The notes under the pieces: model-generated | What the model saw: only the letters and a program-made list of their open reading frames with translations | What the model was told of the DNA's origin: nothing | The model's database searches: none | Program-made: the position numbers and the translations under genes | NCBI RefSeq assembly: GCF_000213055.1 | Contig: NZ_CM001165.1 | Span: forward strand, 6,284,945-6,348,944 | Length of the DNA: 64,000 nucleotides | From: Streptomyces sp. Tu6071 | Lineage (GTDB): Bacteria; Actinomycetota; Actinomycetes; Streptomycetales; Streptomycetaceae | Direction: 5' to 3' | Shown: in pieces, positions 61,044 through 64,000 of the stretch | Position numbering within the stretch: the first letter of the stretch is position 1 | Layout: each line of letters starts with the position of its first letter

Positions 61044-62426
61044 TCACCCCCACTCCGCCGCGTCCGTCCCACTCGGCACCGACGCCCGTGCCCAGTCCGC
61101 CGGGCCGCCCTCGTACGAGAACGCCGGGAGCGCGTACCGCAGGCGGCCCCACTCGCTGTCGCGCTCCGCCGTGTGCTCCTCCGGCGGGGGCGGGACGGTG
61201 GCGGGGAGCGGGGCGCGGGGGCCGTCCAGGAGCCAGGCGGCGGTACGGGCCAGGGCGAGGCGGACGAGGCGGGAGCCACCCGTGCGGGTCTGCTCCGTCA
61301 GGGCGCGGAGCACTCCGGCCGCGAGGAGGTACCCCGTACCGTGGTCGAGCGCCTGGGCGGGCAGAGCCCCCGGGCGGCCCTCGCGGTTCGCCTCGACGGC
61401 CGCGATCCCCGTCGCCACCTGCACCAGGCTGTCGAAGCCGCGCCGCTGCCCCCACGGACCCGAGCGCCCCCACGCCGAGACCTGCGCGAGCACCAGCCCG
61501 GGGCGCCGCGCGGCGAGCCCGTCCGGCGTGAGCCCGAACCGCTCCAGGGCCCCGGGCCGGTAGCCGGTCACCACGACATCGGCCTCGGCGAGCAGTTCCT
61601 CGAAGCGCCGCAGCCCCGCGCAGTCGGCGAGGTCCAGCAGCGCGCTGTGCTTGCCGAGGCCCGTGTCGGTCTGCTGGTCGGCGAGTTCGGGCATCCCCGG
61701 CGGGTCGACGCGCAGGACGTCCGCGCCGAGCAGCGCGAGCGCGCGGGTCGCGACGGGGCCCGCGAGGACCCGCGTCAGATCGAGCACCCGTATCCCCGCG
61801 AGCGGCAGCCCGCCGCCCCGCGCACGGAACACGCGGCGGGGCGCGGCGTCGATGCGGCCCGCGCTCACGAGCGGCAGCGCCTCCAGGACCCTCGCCTGCG
61901 GCCCCGCGCGCCACTCCTCGGGCGCCCGCAGCGCCACGGCGAGACCCCCGGCCGCGTACACCGCCTCCTCGGTCTCCCGCGCCGCGCGCCGCCGCAGGAC
62001 GGCGGCGACCTCCTCGGGCCCGGCCCCCGCGCCGAGCCCGAGCGCCTTGAGCAACCGGGCTTCGTGGTGCGGGTAGTTGGCGTGCGTACGGACCCAGCCG
62101 TCCGCCGTGCGCCAGAACCGCGAGAGCGGCGCGAAGCTCTCGGGCGCGCGCCCCTCGACGCGCAGGAGCCGCTCGCTCGCGAAGGCGGCGGCCACGGCCC
62201 GGTCGTCGAGCCGTACGGCGGGTACGGCGGCCCCGTCCCGTACGGAGACGAGTTCGGCGGCGGCGAGCGCGCAGGCACCCGCGCACGCGGCGGCCAGCTC
62301 ACGGACCGGGAGGCGCGCGGCGAGTACGCCGGTGTCCTCGTGGCGGGTGACGCGGGCGAGCAGAGCGGGGTCGCCACTCAGTGCCGCCCAGGTGGAGGCG
62401 AGGCCGGGTGAGGCGGGAGTTTCCAT
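61044..62426 (-). CDS. CoA transferase, CaiB/BaiF (family III) type
   Basis: 460 residues. The family core is RVLDLTRVLAGPVATRALALLGADVLRVDPP, followed by KHSALLDLAD and VVVTGYRPGALERFGLT; the catalytic Asp region lies after these. An N-terminal extension (about 1-190) is a second, diverged copy of the fold, so this is a double-domain member. It transfers CoA between acyl acids; substrate unknown. ATG 62426 has no ribosome site and a palindrome lies 12 bp upstream, so initiation may be leaderless. Confidence 0.88.
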   Translation of the reverse strand: METPASPGLASTWAALSGDPALLARVTRHEDTGVLAARLPVRELAAACAGACALAAAELVSVRDGAAVPAVRLDDRAVAAAFASERLLRVEGRAPESFAPLSRFWRTADGWVRTHANYPHHEARLLKALGLGAGAGPEEVAAVLRRRAARETEEAVYAAGGLAVALRAPEEWRAGPQARVLEALPLVSAGRIDAAPRRVFRARGGGLPLAGIRVLDLTRVLAGPVATRALALLGADVLRVDPPGMPELADQQTDTGLGKHSALLDLADCAGLRRFEELLAEADVVVTGYRPGALERFGLTPDGLAARRPGLVLAQVSAWGRSGPWGQRRGFDSLVQVATGIAAVEANREGRPGALPAQALDHGTGYLLAAGVLRALTEQTRTGGSRLVRLALARTAAWLLDGPRAPLPATVPPPPEEHTAERDSEWGRLRYALPAFSYEGGPADWARASVPSGTDAAEWG

Positions 62427-62437
62427 AGGCGCCACTA

Positions 62438-62452
62438 TGGCACTGAGTGCCA
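62438..62452. promoter_or_regulatory. Palindrome TGGCACTGAGTGCCA upstream of CoA transferase
   Basis: 15-bp palindrome with 7-bp arms around one central base, 12-26 bp before the CoA transferase start where -10 and initiation signals should be. A near copy (CACTCAGTGCCG) lies at 62375-62386 inside the gene. Good candidate for a TetR-family operator; the regulator is not adjacent. Confidence 0.55.
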
Positions 62453-62528
62453 CGCCGGGGAAGATATTCGCGGAGCGCGAAGGGGTGCGAGAGCGCGAAG
62501 GGGGTGGGGCCGCCCGCGAGAGCGTGAA

Positions 62529-62563
62529 GGGGCGGGGCCGCCCGCGAGAGGCCGCCCCGCCCC
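62529..62563 (-). terminator. Hairpin after the S8 protease gene
   Basis: 10-bp stem GGGGCGGGGC (62529-62538) with GCCCCGCCCC (62554-62563). It follows the protease stop on the minus strand by about 35 bp. A 28/29-bp direct repeat starting GCGAGAGCG (62487 and 62516) overlaps it. Confidence 0.6.
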
Positions 62564-62598
62564 GAACCGGAAACCCGGGACCCCGTCCCGGAGACCGG

Positions 62599-64000
62599 CT
62601 ACTTCACCGCGTTGAGCGCGTTCGCCACGCCCTCGCCGTAGAAGCCGTTCTTCTTCTTGCCGCCCTCGCACACCGCGTCGACCTCGCCGTCTCCGTCGAT
62701 GTCGTACGCCGCTCCGCAGGCCGTGTCGTCGGCGCCCGCGTACAGGAGCGCCTTGACGAGGGCCGCCGGGGCGTGCGGGTGGCGGGACTTGATGAGCGCG
62801 GCGACGCCCGCGACGTGCGGGGACGCCATCGACGTACCGGCCATGTAGCCGTAGCCGCCGCCGGGCAGCGTGCCGAGGATGAGGCCGCTCGTGGCGGGCG
62901 GGGCCGGGGTCTGGTAGACCGTCGAGTCGCCGCCGGGGGCCGCGATGTCGATCTGCCCGTTGCCGTAGTTCGAGAACGAGGACTTCAGGCCCTTCGCGCC
63001 CGTCGAGGCGACGGTGACGACACCGGGGAGCTGGGTCGGGATGTCGAAGCACTTCGAGGGGTCGACCACGCGGTCACCGGGCGTCGAGTCGTTGGGGCTC
63101 GACGGGTCGGTGATCTTGTCGCTCGCGAGGTCGTAGTTCTCGTTCCCGGCCGCCGCGACGTTGACCGTGCCCTTCAGCTCGGCGTACCGCGTCGCCCGCG
63201 TGATCGCCTCGACGAGGGCCTTCTGGTCCGGGTCGTTGGTGCAGTTGAAGTACCAAGGGTCCGTGTAATAGCTGTTGTTGGTCACGTCCACACCGTGGTC
63301 CGCCGCCCACATGAAGCCGCACACGACGGCCTCGGTGTAGAAGAAGCCCTCGGTCGTCGAGACCTTGATGCCCGCGACCTTCACGCCCGGCGCGACCCCG
63401 CTCATGCCGATGCCGTTCTTCGCGGCGGCGATCTCCCCGGCCACGTGCGTGCCGTGCGGGCTCTCGGCCGCGCCCGGCCGCCACGCCCCCTCGCTCGTGT
63501 CCGGCTTGCCCTTCACGCAGTTGACGGAGGCGCCCCGGTCGAAGTTGGCCGCGAGGTCCGGGTGCGTGTCGTCCACGCCCGTGTCGATGACGCCGACCGT
63601 CACCTTGCTGCTGCCGAGGTACTTCTCGTGGGCCTTGTCCGCCTTGATCGCGGCCAGGTCCCACTGGAGCCCTTCGAGCGGGTCCTTGTCCGTCGCCGCC
63701 GCGTTGCTCCTCGCCGCCGCCGCGACGTCGGCCGCGGAGAGCTTGATCGGGCTGCCGGTGTCGGTCGTCGACTGGGCGGGCAGCGGAGCCGTCCGCGTCG
63801 CACCCGCGCTCTGCACGCCGAGCACCTTGCGGATCGCGGGCGCGAAGCCGGTCCGGTCGGAGTGCGCGACGATCACGCCGATCCTGTCGTACGCGTACAC
63901 CACGTCGCCGCCCGCTCTCTCCACCGCCTTGCGGTAGAAGGGCGAATCGGCGAGCCCGGGGAGCACGTTGACGACGTAACTCGTCGGCGTGCCCACCTCG
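62599..64000 (-). CDS. Secreted S8 (subtilisin-like) serine protease, 5' end outside window
   Basis: About 467 residues visible. An I9-type propeptide region (SYVVNVLPGLADSPFYRKAV) precedes the S8 catalytic domain with Asp in VIDTGVDDTHPD, His in SPHGTHVAGEIAAA, the oxyanion Asn in NVAAAGNENYD and Ser in MAGTSMASPHVAG. The C-terminus ends soon after the domain (NGFYGEGVANALNAVK), without a P/proprotein or wall-binding domain. The signal peptide and start lie beyond position 64000. An extracellular protease, self-processed after secretion. Confidence 0.93.
   Translation of the reverse strand, partial: EVGTPTSYVVNVLPGLADSPFYRKAVERAGGDVVYAYDRIGVIVAHSDRTGFAPAIRKVLGVQSAGATRTAPLPAQSTTDTGSPIKLSAADVAAAARSNAAATDKDPLEGLQWDLAAIKADKAHEKYLGSSKVTVGVIDTGVDDTHPDLAANFDRGASVNCVKGKPDTSEGAWRPGAAESPHGTHVAGEIAAAKNGIGMSGVAPGVKVAGIKVSTTEGFFYTEAVVCGFMWAADHGVDVTNNSYYTDPWYFNCTNDPDQKALVEAITRATRYAELKGTVNVAAAGNENYDLASDKITDPSSPNDSTPGDRVVDPSKCFDIPTQLPGVVTVASTGAKGLKSSFSNYGNGQIDIAAPGGDSTVYQTPAPPATSGLILGTLPGGGYGYMAGTSMASPHVAGVAALIKSRHPHAPAALVKALLYAGADDTACGAAYDIDGDGEVDAVCEGGKKKNGFYGEGVANALNAVK

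Overview
The window is a very GC-rich chromosomal stretch from an actinomycete, almost certainly Streptomyces. The evidence is third-position G/C codon use, many GTG starts, ATGA/GTGA overlaps, paired sugar ABC permeases without an ATPase gene, an LAETGG sortase substrate, and the neighbourhood ectABCD - LAETGG protein - cobalamin genes - pit, which is conserved in that genus. I see no rRNA, tRNA, CRISPR array, prophage or insertion sequence. The window cuts through a sugar permease at the left end and an S8 protease at the right end.

Layout. 1-2.8 kb: solute-binding protein plus two permeases, divergent from a LacI regulator whose frame runs without a stop into a second protein (to 4.7 kb). 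4.7-8.6 kb: SDR, CsbD, TerD-domain protein, LtrA-like membrane protein. 8.7-13.9 kb: a polyol-type operon (DeoR regulator, binding protein, two permeases, Zn-dehydrogenase). 14.4-21.7 kb: MFS remnant, penicillin-binding protein, MFS exporter divergent from a GlxA-type regulator, two tiny Cys-rich proteins, FrnE/DsbA-like protein, class V aminotransferase. 21.8-25.3 kb: ectABCD (ectoine and 5-hydroxyectoine synthesis), with unusually long, hairpin-containing gaps. 25.8-29.5 kb: a second class V aminotransferase, an amidohydrolase and the LAETGG-anchored protein. 29.6-38.9 kb: cobalamin genes (CobE-CobC, CobB, CobO, chelatase ChlI-ChlD, CobQ, CobD) under a cobalamin riboswitch, with a ZIP metal transporter on the opposite strand; cobN is not here. 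39-40.7 kb: PiT phosphate transporter behind a PHO box. 40.8-48.3 kb: GH25 lysozyme, class II aldolase, alpha/beta hydrolase, unknown 473-residue protein, ABC-F ATPase preceded by a 7-codon leaderless-looking ORF, small HTH protein. 48.4-53.2 kb: enoyl-CoA hydratase, a two-Asp23/AmaP envelope-stress cluster, atypical SDR. 53.3-64 kb: GH15, SURF1, DEDDh-BRCT exonuclease, VIT1-like transporter, sterol-desaturase-like protein, lysoplasmalogenase-like protein, CopD, CoA transferase, S8 protease.

The genes combine into a few coherent modules: sugar and polyol uptake (probably energised by a shared ATPase encoded elsewhere), osmoprotection, late cobalamin synthesis with riboswitch control, phosphate uptake under PhoP, and envelope stress. 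The most unusual signals are regulatory or structural: the micro-ORF ahead of ABC-F, the riboswitch followed by a 23-codon ORF abutting cobD, the stop-less LacI gene, the missing cobN, hairpins inside the ect operon, a 21-bp perfect inverted repeat after ABC-F, and several tandem and dispersed repeats.
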